A stretch of DNA of 34,615 nucleotides, from IMG/VR virus record IMGVR_UViG_3300031865_000003, positions 1 to 34,615 of that record; one strand, written 5' to 3'. The translations under genes and the position numbers were made by a program. The notes under the pieces are model-generated. The model saw only the letters and a list, made by a program, of their open reading frames with translations. It searched no databases and was not told the DNA's origin. Shown here piece by piece: positions 27,015 to 34,615 of the stretch (position 1 is the first letter of the stretch; each line of letters starts with the position of its first letter). Source of the stretch: a virus.

Positions 27015-27823
27015 TGCGGCGAGTCGTGCGCTTCGAGTCCGCCGACGGCGTGCACGTCCTCCAGCTTCCGCTCACGCGAGCTGAGCAAGAGGAGGGGCAG
27101 TCGGCTCGTCTCGCGCTCCTCCGCCCACCGCTCATGAACTACGCCGCTGACCTGCAGGGTAGTGCGACCGTCGTGGCTGACCTCGCCGACATCCGCCATC
27201 GAGCCGTCCTCATCGATCCGGATGGTGCGGATGCCGATCTCGATGAGATCCGGGCACTCCTGCGGCGTATCGGGCGCGGGAAGCTGTGGATGCGCCTTTC
27301 GGACGGCACAGAGCGATGGTGCTGGGCACGAGCAGGGGAACTCGCTCGCTATCAAGTGACTCACGACAAGCCGATCGAGACTGGCCTGAGCATGACGTTT
27401 CAGCGTCTTTCCGACTGGTACGGCGCCGAGCAACGGGCGCTCACGCAGACCGTGACGAGCTCACCCGCGAGCTTCACCCTCGTCTCGGACGGCACGGTCT
27501 TGACGCGGCAACTCGAAATCGAGATCGTATCGCTCAGCGCAGGAGGGTTCACGAACCCGCAGATTCGGAACGTCTCGGCAGCCATGGGGTTCGGGGTCAC
27601 CGCCTCGGGCTCAGCGTCGGACCAGAAGATCCTCGTCACGGTGAACGACGTCCTCAGTCGCCGAGCCCGCTTCTGGAACGGGACGAGCTGGCAGGACGTT
27701 CCCGTCACGCTCGGAGCGACTCAATCGGAGCTCTTCGTGCTCATGCCGGGGAGTCAACTTGTGCAAGTCGAAGGAGTGACCAACGGGATCGTCACGGTAC
27801 GTTGGTACGACGCATACGCATAG
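27014..27823 (+). CDS. Distal tail protein (Dit-like)
   Basis: A 269-aa protein starting on the stop of the tape measure gene (TGATG-type overlap). Beta-rich, with a first domain to about residue 135 ending LSMTFQRLSDWYG, then a second beta-sandwich (SPASFTLVSDGTVLTRQLEIEIVS ...) as in the Dit ring and its C-terminal galectin-like domain. It forms the hub joining tail tube to tail-tip proteins. Order tape measure - Dit - tail tip is standard. Confidence 0.8.
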   Translation: MRRVVRFESADGVHVLQLPLTRAEQEEGQSARLALLRPPLMNYAADLQGSATVVADLADIRHRAVLIDPDGADADLDEIRALLRRIGRGKLWMRLSDGTERWCWARAGELARYQVTHDKPIETGLSMTFQRLSDWYGAEQRALTQTVTSSPASFTLVSDGTVLTRQLEIEIVSLSAGGFTNPQIRNVSAAMGFGVTASGSASDQKILVTVNDVLSRRARFWNGTSWQDVPVTLGATQSELFVLMPGSQLVQVEGVTNGIVTVRWYDAYA

Positions 27824-27836
27824 GAGGGTAGTGACG

Positions 27837-28046
27837 ATGGGTGAGCGGAGAGCGCATGACACGAACCAGCTTCCATACCGCGAGGCAGTCCGGCTCGTGA
27901 AGTACCGCGACGAAGACGCCTACCAACGAGGCGAGCCGGAGGAGGTCGTGGAGCGCGTGACCTGGTACGAGGCAGACGGCACAGAGGTCACTGATCCTGA
28001 GCGAATCGCAGAGCTCGAAGAGCAACTCGAGCGAAAGGAGCAGTAG
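27837..28046 (+). CDS. Hypothetical 69-aa charged tail-region protein
   Basis: ATG 27837 is chosen because AGGAGGG lies seven bases upstream; the GTG at 27831 is too close to it. Strongly charged, ends in a short coiled coil (DPERIAELEEQLERKEQ). No function recognised; lies between Dit and a small structural protein. Confidence 0.65.
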   Translation: MGERRAHDTNQLPYREAVRLVKYRDEDAYQRGEPEEVVERVTWYEADGTEVTDPERIAELEEQLERKEQ

Positions 28047-28048
28047 CA

Positions 28049-28426
28049 ATGCCATTCACCAATGCCTACGCGACGTTCGCTGCTCAGGCGACCATCGGCG
28101 AGTCGGTCACGCCGTTCAACAATGCGAACGCCTATCTCGGCGTCGGGGACGGCACGACAGCGTTCTCGTCGTCGCAGACCGACCTCCAGGGGACGAACAA
28201 GGTCAGGAAGCCGATGAACAGTGGCTACCCATCCCGCAGCGGCAACACAGTCACGTTCCAGGCAACGTTTGGGGCGAGCGAGGCCAACTTCACGTGGAAC
28301 GAGTGGGCTGTGTTCAACGCGGCAACCGGCGGCGTTATGCTCAACCGGAAGCTCGAAAACTTTGGCACGAAAGCCGCTGGAACTGTCTGGCAGTTCACCG
28401 TTGAGCTCACGTGGGGCGTTGCATAG
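28049..28426 (+). CDS. Putative small tail structural protein
   Basis: A 125-aa protein two bases after the previous stop, AAAGGAG upstream. Gly/Ala/Asn/Thr-rich, all-beta look (YLGVGDGTTAFSSSQTDLQG ... FTWNEWAVFNAATGGVMLNRK), a pattern shared with phage proteins of fibre or tip type. No Cys, no membrane helix. Probably part of the tail tip along with the 1205-aa protein that follows. Confidence 0.7.
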   Translation: MPFTNAYATFAAQATIGESVTPFNNANAYLGVGDGTTAFSSSQTDLQGTNKVRKPMNSGYPSRSGNTVTFQATFGASEANFTWNEWAVFNAATGGVMLNRKLENFGTKAAGTVWQFTVELTWGVA

Positions 28427-28429
28427 CGT

Positions 28430-31400
28430 ATGGCAGTCTTTCAGCTCCTCGCCATCGACAGTCCGACCAGCACCGGAAGCCAGACGTACTCGCACTCGTT
28501 AGGCGTGGTACCCAAAGCGGTCATTGCGTTCACGCAGAGTTCTGCTAATCACAACAACATAGGTGGTGCAGCAAGACTTGCCGTCGGCGTCAGTGACGGC
28601 GATGCACAGTACTCTGTCAGTTTAGGCACGGTGCAAGGTAGTAATCCTACTAGTTGCTTTCGAGTCGTGTCAAACAGCCTCATTCATAACGTTGCAGGAG
28701 GCGGCGTCTTCACGATCATCCGTGCCGACCTAACAGGTTGGTCGGCGACGAGCCTGACATTGGGCTGGACGACCGTGCAGCCGAATGCGCGGCGTGTGTA
28801 CCTCCTGCTCATCGGAGGGGAAGATGTTTCAGCGAAAGCACTGCTCGTCAACTCGCCGACCGCAACTGGAAACCAGAACATCACCGGTGTCGGTTTTGCA
28901 CCGGACGTCGCGATCTTCCTCCACGCAAGCGACTTCGGGGGGACGATTGGGACTCCCGTACAACACGGCTCCGTGGGGATCGGCGTGGCAGAGCGATTTA
29001 CTTCCTCCCAGTGGGCAGTGTCGGTGCTGAGTCGCGACAATCTGAGCACATCAAGCACCTATCGGGCTCAACGCACCGATGTATGTATCTTAGGTTTTCA
29101 AGCTACTTCGGCGGGGACGCAAATCCTCCGAGCGAGCACAAGCGCTTGGGGAACGGATGGGATCACGCTCAACTGGGCGAGCGTCGATACCGCAGCCCGG
29201 CCTATTCCGATCCTGTTCCTCAAAGGGGTAGGCGCGAAGGCGGTCTCGTTCAGTGCTGCGACCGCGAGCGGAAACCAGCCGGTTACCGGCCTCGGCTTTC
29301 AGCCAGCAGCACTGCTGCTCGCGAGCTTTTGGAACACTGCAACGACATCGAGTGTGACACACCACCGACTCTCAGTGGGTTGCGCGACTTCAGCGGACAA
29401 CGAGCAGTCCATCAATACGTATGACCAAAACGGTGTTTCGCCGACGTCCACGTATTTCTACCACGCGACAAACCGGATTCTCGTGAAGCACGCGAGCACG
29501 GTCGAGCGGACAGCTGACCTGGTCAGCTTCGATGCGGACGGGTTCACGCTCTCCTGGAATACGACCGGTACAGGCGATCAGGTGGTGGCCCTTGCGCTCG
29601 AGAGTGGACCAATCCGACGGTCCGCGAGCGATACCGGTACCCTCACGCTCGACACGGAAACGGCGCAGGTCGCTGCCTCGGTCAGCACGAGTGATACCGG
29701 AACACTCACACTTTCAGCCGAGTCCGCCACTGTCGCTCCAGTCATCGACCGCTTCGGGGCCGATTCTGGGGCACTCACGCTAACGGGTGAGACAGCGCAG
29801 GTCACGAATCTTCTTACTACGAGCGATGCTGGAGCGCTTACCCTCACCGGTGAGTCAACCAGTCTCCAGGCACAGGCTACCGCGACCGATACCGGTGCAC
29901 TCACGGCCTCCGAGATCGCGGGCCTCCTCGCGTCAGCCACAGCAGCCGATACGGGCGTGCTCCAGCTGGGAGCGGAACTCGCTCAGATCGAGTCCTTCTC
30001 CTGGGAACTCGGGAGCCTCCGCCTGGCTGTGGGTGCTCCTCAGGGTGAGCCGACGATACACATCTGCCCGGTACTTCGCGCGACCACACGGTGGGAACTC
30101 AACGACGTCGGTGCGTTCTCAGCCCAGTTTCCCGTCACAGTGCCCGGGGCCGAGCAGGTGGACGCCGGCATGGAGGTCAGGATCATCCGACATGGCGAGG
30201 GCGAAATCTACCGAGGCCTCATCGCTTCGCGGCGGATCGTGCTGGAAGATGATGGGCCGGTCGTCGAGATCGAGGGGTACTCGACCGCTCGAGAGCTTGC
30301 CTATCGCACGACCCGGCTCAACTGGCGAGTTCAGAACGAAGCAGTCTCGAGCGCGGTCACGAACCTCCTTAGCGGAACCGGCTGGATAGCGAGTATCGAT
30401 AGCGAAGTGAGCAGCCAGCTTGTGACCGCCGAGTTTCAAGGGGTCACACGCTTCGAGGCCATCCGCTCGCTCGCTCAGCAGGTCTACCGCCACGTCCGAC
30501 CGATGCCGGTCGAGCGCCGTATCGAGGTCACCAAGGGAGAGGAGCAGAGTGGTCTCCGCTGTGTCCTGCTCCCCGAGTGGCCGTACGGCGCAGAAGACGA
30601 GGCTCTGCTCCCGATCACCCGTGTCCGAGTCTCGCGACGGGACGAGGATATCGTGACCCGCGTTATCCCGCTCGGTGCCGGTGAGGGGCCGAACGCGCTC
30701 ACGCTGCGCTGGTCTACCCGCTCGAGCCCGTACCCGATACGGACGATGACTGGGCCGGATGGGCAGACGCTGTACTACCTTGAGGATACGGCGGCTTCCG
30801 CCGTGTATGGCGTGCGGGAGCGCGTCGTCGCGTTCAAAGACGTTGCTCCTCTTGCCAACTCGCCAGCCGAACTCGAGCGGGCAGCGAACGTGCTCTATGA
30901 CCTCGCCGCCGCCTGGCTCGAGGCGCGGACGAGCCCGCGCGTCGAGTGGGCTGTCAGGGTTGCTGGGCCGTTCCGCCAGCGTGACCCGCTCACCGGCGAC
31001 TGGAGGCTGCGACCTGGCAATTTCCTACGGTTGGTGGCGCGCGGTGTCATCGAGGACTGGGATGGGAAGAAGGTGTTCGTCGATCTCGACACCGATGCCT
31101 TTGTGCGAGAGATCGAGCGCCGGTTCGAAGGCGATGCCGAAGAAGTCTGGCTTACGCTTACCGACACGTCGCGTGTTGTGCGCGATAGTGACCTCCTCGC
31201 CGAAATCGTGAACCGGATCTGGGCCCTTGCGGTGGCACAGAAGACCGTGCCGGTACGCGAGATCCACGGGCCGTTTCGCCAGACGATCGACTCAGGGAAA
31301 CCTGTCGTCATGGTGGTTGACTGGGACGAGAACGTCCGCTTCCTCCACCAGGCGAAGCTCGTCATCGTCTGCCGCCGTATCCGCTCGAACGCGACGACGG

Positions 31401-32047
31401 CCGCCAGCGGCGGCGGAGCGACGGTCACGTCGCAGGCTGGTGGTGGTCAGGCGGTGACGTCGGCAGGGGGTTCGGGAACGACGAATGCCACCGCAACCGG
31501 TGGGAGTCACGTGCATACCGTCGGGCAGACGCAGAACCTGACGAGCTGGTCCGATCCGGGCTGGCGCGAGCAGCTGGTTTTCGCGAATAGCTCAGCAGGT
31601 ACGGGATACGGCGTCTTTGTTGGTCGCGACAACACGTCACCGACGAACGCTGAGGTCTACATGACCCAGTCCGGCAGTCACACGCACGACGTGACGCTCG
31701 TGCTGAGCAACCACACGCACTCTGTTTCCCTCCCGAACCATTCGCACAACGTCACCCTGCCAAATCACACGCACGGGCTTGTATACGGTATTTTCGAGGG
31801 CTCGTATCCCACAGGGAAGGCCATCCGCGTGCTGGTCAACGGAACCGACGCGACGAGCGCGCTCGGAGGACCGTGGGATCCGGCCGAGAATGCTCCGCTT
31901 GTGCTCGACATCACGCAGTGGCTGCAGGAGCCGGACGGGCGGCCGAAGCAGCAACGAAACCGCGTCGAGATCCAGGCGGATAAGCTCTTCGACGTCGAGA
32001 TCGTGGTGAAGTCACTCACAGCGATCGCGACCGTCGTCCCGGTCTAG
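28430..32047 (+). CDS. Large tail-tip/receptor-binding protein with repeats, Gp37-like tail domain and HxH tip
   Basis: A 1205-aa protein. Residues about 5-390 hold three diverged beta-sandwich repeats of about 125 aa (each with a TGNQxxTGxGFxP-like start). Residues about 395-520 hold six short units around DTGxLTLxxExA. Residues about 525-985 resemble the siphophage ReqiPepy6 Gp37-like/Tal tail domain (FSAQFPVTVPGAEQVDAGMEVRIIRHGEGE ... VRNIW-type helix region). A Gly/Ser/Ala linker follows, then residues about 1025-1120 with repeated His-x-His (HVH, HTH, HTH, HSH, HTH), the motif by which the T4 gp37 tip binds iron. It should form the tail tip that contacts the host. There is no clear ribosome site; it is likely coupled to the gene three bases upstream. 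Confidence 0.88.
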   Translation: MAVFQLLAIDSPTSTGSQTYSHSLGVVPKAVIAFTQSSANHNNIGGAARLAVGVSDGDAQYSVSLGTVQGSNPTSCFRVVSNSLIHNVAGGGVFTIIRADLTGWSATSLTLGWTTVQPNARRVYLLLIGGEDVSAKALLVNSPTATGNQNITGVGFAPDVAIFLHASDFGGTIGTPVQHGSVGIGVAERFTSSQWAVSVLSRDNLSTSSTYRAQRTDVCILGFQATSAGTQILRASTSAWGTDGITLNWASVDTAARPIPILFLKGVGAKAVSFSAATASGNQPVTGLGFQPAALLLASFWNTATTSSVTHHRLSVGCATSADNEQSINTYDQNGVSPTSTYFYHATNRILVKHASTVERTADLVSFDADGFTLSWNTTGTGDQVVALALESGPIRRSASDTGTLTLDTETAQVAASVSTSDTGTLTLSAESATVAPVIDRFGADSGALTLTGETAQVTNLLTTSDAGALTLTGESTSLQAQATATDTGALTASEIAGLLASATAADTGVLQLGAELAQIESFSWELGSLRLAVGAPQGEPTIHICPVLRATTRWELNDVGAFSAQFPVTVPGAEQVDAGMEVRIIRHGEGEIYRGLIASRRIVLEDDGPVVEIEGYSTARELAYRTTRLNWRVQNEAVSSAVTNLLSGTGWIASIDSEVSSQLVTAEFQGVTRFEAIRSLAQQVYRHVRPMPVERRIEVTKGEEQSGLRCVLLPEWPYGAEDEALLPITRVRVSRRDEDIVTRVIPLGAGEGPNALTLRWSTRSSPYPIRTMTGPDGQTLYYLEDTAASAVYGVRERVVAFKDVAPLANSPAELERAANVLYDLAAAWLEARTSPRVEWAVRVAGPFRQRDPLTGDWRLRPGNFLRLVARGVIEDWDGKKVFVDLDTDAFVREIERRFEGDAEEVWLTLTDTSRVVRDSDLLAEIVNRIWALAVAQKTVPVREIHGPFRQTIDSGKPVVMVVDWDENVRFLHQAKLVIVCRRIRSNATTAASGGGATVTSQAGGGQAVTSAGGSGTTNATATGGSHVHTVGQTQNLTSWSDPGWREQLVFANSSAGTGYGVFVGRDNTSPTNAEVYMTQSGSHTHDVTLVLSNHTHSVSLPNHSHNVTLPNHTHGLVYGIFEGSYPTGKAIRVLVNGTDATSALGGPWDPAENAPLVLDITQWLQEPDGRPKQQRNRVEIQADKLFDVEIVVKSLTAIATVVPV

Positions 32048-32061
32048 TGAGGGGGGCAACG

Positions 32062-32445
32062 ATGAAGTTGCGCTACCAGTTCCACGAGACCGAGCCGATC
32101 GTCGTCCACGAGTCCGGTGCGTGCTACGTGCAGGTCACCTGGTACGACGAGGAGAAGGGCTCGGTCGTCCTCATCGACCAGGTTCCCGCTCCCTACGCGC
32201 CGTTCTATCAGGGCGCGGAACTCGAGCGCTACGTCCACGCCGTGCTGGCTGAACGGGCCAAAGAGCTGACAAGAGAGCAAATCCACCCGCCGCAACTTGC
32301 TGAGGCGCGAGCGCGGCTTGCTGGTCGTGTCTTCCGGATCGACCCGGAGGCACAGCGAATCGTCGAAGTCGTCGCGAAAGAGCTACCAGTGGAGGTCGAC
32401 CGTGGAGTTGCACCTCGCGATACCCGTGGTCGTCCGACGTCCTGA
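32062..32445 (+). CDS. Hypothetical 127-aa tail-region protein
   Basis: ATG 32062 has GGGGGG upstream; the in-frame GTG 32047 overlaps the preceding stop and has no ribosome site. The N-terminal half is beta-rich (IVVHESGACYVQVTWYDEEKGSVVLIDQVPAP), the C-terminal half helical and charged. No motif recognised. It may be a fibre accessory or chaperone, judged by position after the tail tip. Confidence 0.65.
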   Translation: MKLRYQFHETEPIVVHESGACYVQVTWYDEEKGSVVLIDQVPAPYAPFYQGAELERYVHAVLAERAKELTREQIHPPQLAEARARLAGRVFRIDPEAQRIVEVVAKELPVEVDRGVAPRDTRGRPTS

Positions 32446-32671
32446 CGGCCTCATCGCCTACGTCATCGAGTCCGACGGCGTGACGACGACCGCGCGTTGG
32501 GTCGGCCCGTTCCCCGATGCGAAAACGATCGTGGCCTGGATCGAGACGCGTGCGGCGGAGATCGAGGAGTGGGTCACGCCCAGCCAGCTCGGCCTACCGA
32601 CCGAGCTCGCTGTCCTCCGGCCCGTGGCCGAGCAGGTGGCTGCGTGTCGCAAGACGGTGACGTCTGGTTAG
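32402..32671 (+). CDS. Hypothetical 89-aa pre-lysis protein (complete homologue of the fragment at window start)
   Basis: GTG 32402 lies six bases after GGAGG and overlaps the previous gene by 44 bases. Protein with two beta strands, a helix (DAKTIVAWIETRAAEIEEWV) and a C-terminal helix. The last 103 bases equal positions 1-103 except one base. Function unknown. Confidence 0.7.
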   Translation: MELHLAIPVVVRRPDGLIAYVIESDGVTTTARWVGPFPDAKTIVAWIETRAAEIEEWVTPSQLGLPTELAVLRPVAEQVAACRKTVTSG

Positions 32672-32699
32672 CGACGAGCGAGGACCAGGAGTGGGTTGC

Positions 32700-32720
32700 G
32701 GGGCGGCTCGTCGCCGCCCC
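32700..32720 (+). promoter_or_regulatory. Leader hairpin ahead of lysis cassette, copy B
   Basis: The GGGGCGGC / GCCGCCCC stem with loop TCGTC, identical to that at 132-152, 10 bases before the AAAGGAGG of the holin. Confidence 0.5.
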
Positions 32721-32743
32721 TCGTCGTTTGAAAGGAGGTGAAG

Positions 32744-33190
32744 ATGGAGTTCCCGGAGCGGCTCAAGTCTTTCGCTGGCACAGTAGCCGTTGTCGCTGGG
32801 GTCATCGGTCTCTTCCTCGCGCACGTACCGGAGACCGTCATGGCTTTATGGTTACTGATGGGTCTGGACATCCTAACCGGTTACGTCTCGGCCGGGATCC
32901 GCGGGGAACTGTCGTCCGAGGTGTCGTGGCAAGGCATTAAGCGGAAGATCCAAACACTGCTCATGGTGGTGACTGCGTGGGTTATCGAGAGCTTTCTGCC
33001 GATCAACCTTCCAATGTCGCTGACATCCGCGATCGCGCTCTTCTACTGCGCCAACGAGGGGCTCTCCATTCTGGAGAACGTCGCAGAAGCGGGCGTGCCG
33101 GTCCCGCGAGTGCTCCGCAATGCACTGGCGCGCCTGAAGGACGACCAGGAGTCGGACGGCAACGGCGCATCGCGAGACAGCGACGGTTAG
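32744..33190 (+). CDS. Phage holin, family 4/TcdE-like
   Basis: A 148-aa protein, ATG 32744 five bases after AAAGGAGG. Three hydrophobic segments (about 11-29, 31-50 and 72-92) and the family signature LLMGLDILTGYVSAGI ... GELSSEVSWQGIKRKIQTL ... FYCANEGLSILENVAEAGVPVPRVL. It forms membrane lesions that release the endolysin. This gene replaces the two membrane genes of copy A, between conserved flanks, a clear modular swap. Confidence 0.93.
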   Translation: MEFPERLKSFAGTVAVVAGVIGLFLAHVPETVMALWLLMGLDILTGYVSAGIRGELSSEVSWQGIKRKIQTLLMVVTAWVIESFLPINLPMSLTSAIALFYCANEGLSILENVAEAGVPVPRVLRNALARLKDDQESDGNGASRDSDG

Positions 33191-33208
33191 GTTGAGGAGA
33201 GAGGAGCA

Positions 33209-33604
33209 GTGCGCTGGTCGCTCGGTTGGCTGCGTTGCCCGCATTGTTGTTACCCGTACCATGTGTCGGTCGTCTGGTCCGGGGCACGAGACGCCTGCGT
33301 TGCCTGCGGGGAGCTATTGGTGCCCGGGTCGGCACGACGCGTTGTCGAGCGCGGGCAGACGATCGATATCGTCACCTGCCCCTGGTGCGGGGCAGAGCAG
33401 CGCTGGGCAGCCATCGAGCGGCTGGGGCTTGCGGAGCGACGCGAGCGGGTGCGCTACCGGTGTCACGAGTGCCTGCGCCCGTTCACCGTCGAGCACGAAC
33501 CGACCGAGCCGGCACAGGCGACATTCGCGGAACTGGACGAGCGCGAGCGTGCCTGGCTCGCGTTCATCCGTGCGCTGGTACTGAGACGGAGAGTCGAGCC
33601 ATGA
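33209..33604 (+). CDS. Zinc-ribbon protein of the lysis cassette (copy B)
   Basis: A 131-aa homologue of the gene at 749, GTG start after GAGGAG. The four cysteine pairs (CPHC, CVAC, CPWC, CHEC) and the CPHCCYPY and RRPFTVEH-like segments are kept; the region between the first and second pairs has diverged most. ATGA overlap with the next gene as in copy A. Confidence 0.8.
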   Translation: MRWSLGWLRCPHCCYPYHVSVVWSGARDACVACGELLVPGSARRVVERGQTIDIVTCPWCGAEQRWAAIERLGLAERRERVRYRCHECLRPFTVEHEPTEPAQATFAELDERERAWLAFIRALVLRRRVEP

Positions 33605-33918
33605 CTGCGACGCACAACGGTCTCCTCACGCTGTTCGCATCGCTTGCCAATAGAGGGGTCATGGTCGTGGCGTGGTACGAGCACGATCATGCGATCGGCC
33701 TCGTGGTCGCGGGCGGGCACGTGATCGAGGTCGAGCGGCGGCGTGCGTGCGGTGAGCCACTCGTGGTCGCGGACATGCTCGCGCAGTATCTCCCGCGACG
33801 GTCTGTCCCGCGCGAGTACGACCCCATTGGGGTGCCGGAGATCGCGCCGGCTACCGCGCGCTGGTGGGGGTTTTTGCGTTGGTATCACGCTGAACGGTGC
33901 GAGGGGGTGAAACGATGA
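33601..33918 (+). CDS. Conserved 105-aa protein of the lysis cassette (copy B)
   Basis: Homologue of the gene at 1141. About 15 of 105 residues differ, mostly at the ends; the DNA between 33666 and about 33755 is identical to copy A. No signal peptide or known domain. Coupled by four-base overlaps to the zinc-ribbon gene and the endolysin. Confidence 0.8.
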   Translation: MTATHNGLLTLFASLANRGVMVVAWYEHDHAIGLVVAGGHVIEVERRRACGEPLVVADMLAQYLPRRSVPREYDPIGVPEIAPATARWWGFLRWYHAERCEGVKR

Positions 33919-34615
33919 GTGCGAGCGAGCTTCTCGTGGTGGGTGTGCTCCCGAGGATTTCGGCTGACCGATTCGCGGCGTTCCTGCGCGAGGTCGGCTC
34001 ACCAGCTGCGGCCGAGGCGCACGACGCCTGGTCGGCGATCGCGACGGAGGGAGTCGATCCTCTGTTTGCCCTTGCCGTCTTCTGGCACGAGTCGCGCTGT
34101 GGGACGGCAGGGGTGGTCGCGCAATACGACCTCCGCAACCCGGGGGCGACGCGGTCCAGCCGCACCGGCGTCGGCGAGCCCGTGATCATCCCGGGCCGCG
34201 GGCAATTCTGGCGGTATCCCTCCTGGGTTCATGGCTTCCGCGACCTCGCGCGGCGGCTGGTCGATCCCGGCTTCGTCTACCGCCAGCGCGGCACCTGGAG
34301 CGTCGAGCAGATCATCCCGATCTGGGCGCCGGCGAGCGACGGCAACAACCCAGCAAGCTACGTAGCCGCGGTGCGCTCGTTCATGGCCAAGCAAGGGAGC
34401 GATCCGCTCGGTGACGTGCCGGTCCGGCTCGCTTGGGTGCCTGCTGGTGCGCCGAATCGACCGGCGTATCCGATGCGACCGGCGTGGGTCACGATCCACG
34501 AGACGGCGAACGAGGCGCGCGGGGCGAACGCTGAAGCGCATCGTCGGTTCGTGCACGCTGGTGGTGGACCAGAGGGCGTCAGTTTCCACTTCGTCGTGGA
34601 TGATCGCGAGGTCGT
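33915..34615 (+). CDS. Endolysin, copy B (3' truncated by the window end)
   Basis: The first 233 codons of a second endolysin, ATG 33915 after GAGGGGG. The glucosaminidase-like domain (FWHESRCGTAGVVAQYDLRNPG) and the start of the Amidase_2 domain (WVTIHETANEARGANAEAH) are present; the second half of the zinc site lies beyond the window. The final roughly 125 bases are identical to positions 2033-2155 apart from one base, so the window stops inside a near-exact repeat. Confidence 0.93.
   Translation, partial: MSASELLVVGVLPRISADRFAAFLREVGSPAAAEAHDAWSAIATEGVDPLFALAVFWHESRCGTAGVVAQYDLRNPGATRSSRTGVGEPVIIPGRGQFWRYPSWVHGFRDLARRLVDPGFVYRQRGTWSVEQIIPIWAPASDGNNPASYVAAVRSFMAKQGSDPLGDVPVRLAWVPAGAPNRPAYPMRPAWVTIHETANEARGANAEAHRRFVHAGGGPEGVSFHFVVDDREV

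Larger units (their letters stand above)
32569..34615 (+). repeat. Lysis-region repeat, copy B (pair of 1-2155)
   Basis: Second copy, direct orientation, offset 32568 before the holin segment and 32460 after it. The non-homologous centre is the holin at 32744-33190. The copy continues beyond the window. Confidence 0.9.

Noticed and set aside
29631-29990. CRISPR-like or tandem DNA repeat
   Set aside because: The DTGxLTL repeats vary in DNA and keep the protein pattern; there are no constant repeats with spacers.
1-34615. tRNA, rRNA or riboswitch genes
   Set aside because: I saw no cloverleaf-like arrangement with conserved tRNA bases and no rRNA segment; only simple hairpins were found by eye.

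Overview
The window is wall-to-wall bacteriophage DNA: a GC-rich siphophage genome of HK97 type with a lysogeny module, and no recognisable host housekeeping gene, tRNA, rRNA, IS element or CRISPR array. The host is probably a member of the Chloroflexota, perhaps Thermomicrobia-like. This is an inference from the FER-type repeat domain at the C-terminus of the endolysin, the long Thr-Pro linkers of the secreted nuclease and the high GC. Another high-GC host is not excluded.

Layout. 2-2732 (+) is the end of a late operon with a lysis cassette (copy A): a membrane coiled-coil protein, a two-helix holin candidate, a zinc-ribbon protein, a 105-aa protein and an amidase endolysin, closed by a 31-bp palindromic terminator. 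2821-5395 (-) holds seven small orphan genes read from two near-identical promoters, each with the same operator. 5542-9086 (-) is the lysogeny block: a 42-bp perfect palindrome, a large serine integrase, a membrane-anchored thermonuclease, an ImmA-type peptidase and a Cro/CI-type repressor. The early operon runs rightward from a divergent promoter at 9148: an RHH protein, several unknowns, a SWIM-DUF6166 protein, a sigma-like protein, a putative annealing protein, an HTH protein, a replication protein carrying a candidate iteron origin, a RusA resolvase and a late-regulator candidate.

The late operon follows: HNH endonuclease, candidate packaging site, small and large terminase, portal, one reading frame encoding prohead protease plus major capsid protein, connectors, tail tube, tail chaperones joined by a -1 frameshift, tape measure, distal tail protein, a 1205-aa tail-tip/fibre protein, and a second lysis cassette (copy B, 32402-34615, cut by the window end).

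The two lysis cassettes are homologous but not identical, and the membrane (holin) genes have been swapped between conserved flanks. The window therefore covers exactly one circuit of the phage map, about 32.5 kb, starting and ending in the same module. It is either a junction of tandem related prophages or a contig running from one strain variant of a circular phage genome into another. The best candidates for undescribed biology are the twin-operator minus-strand cassette, the 11-bp-phased palindrome beside the integrase, the in-gene iteron origin, the 20-bp-period array before the terminase, and the two conserved unknown genes inside the lysis cassette.
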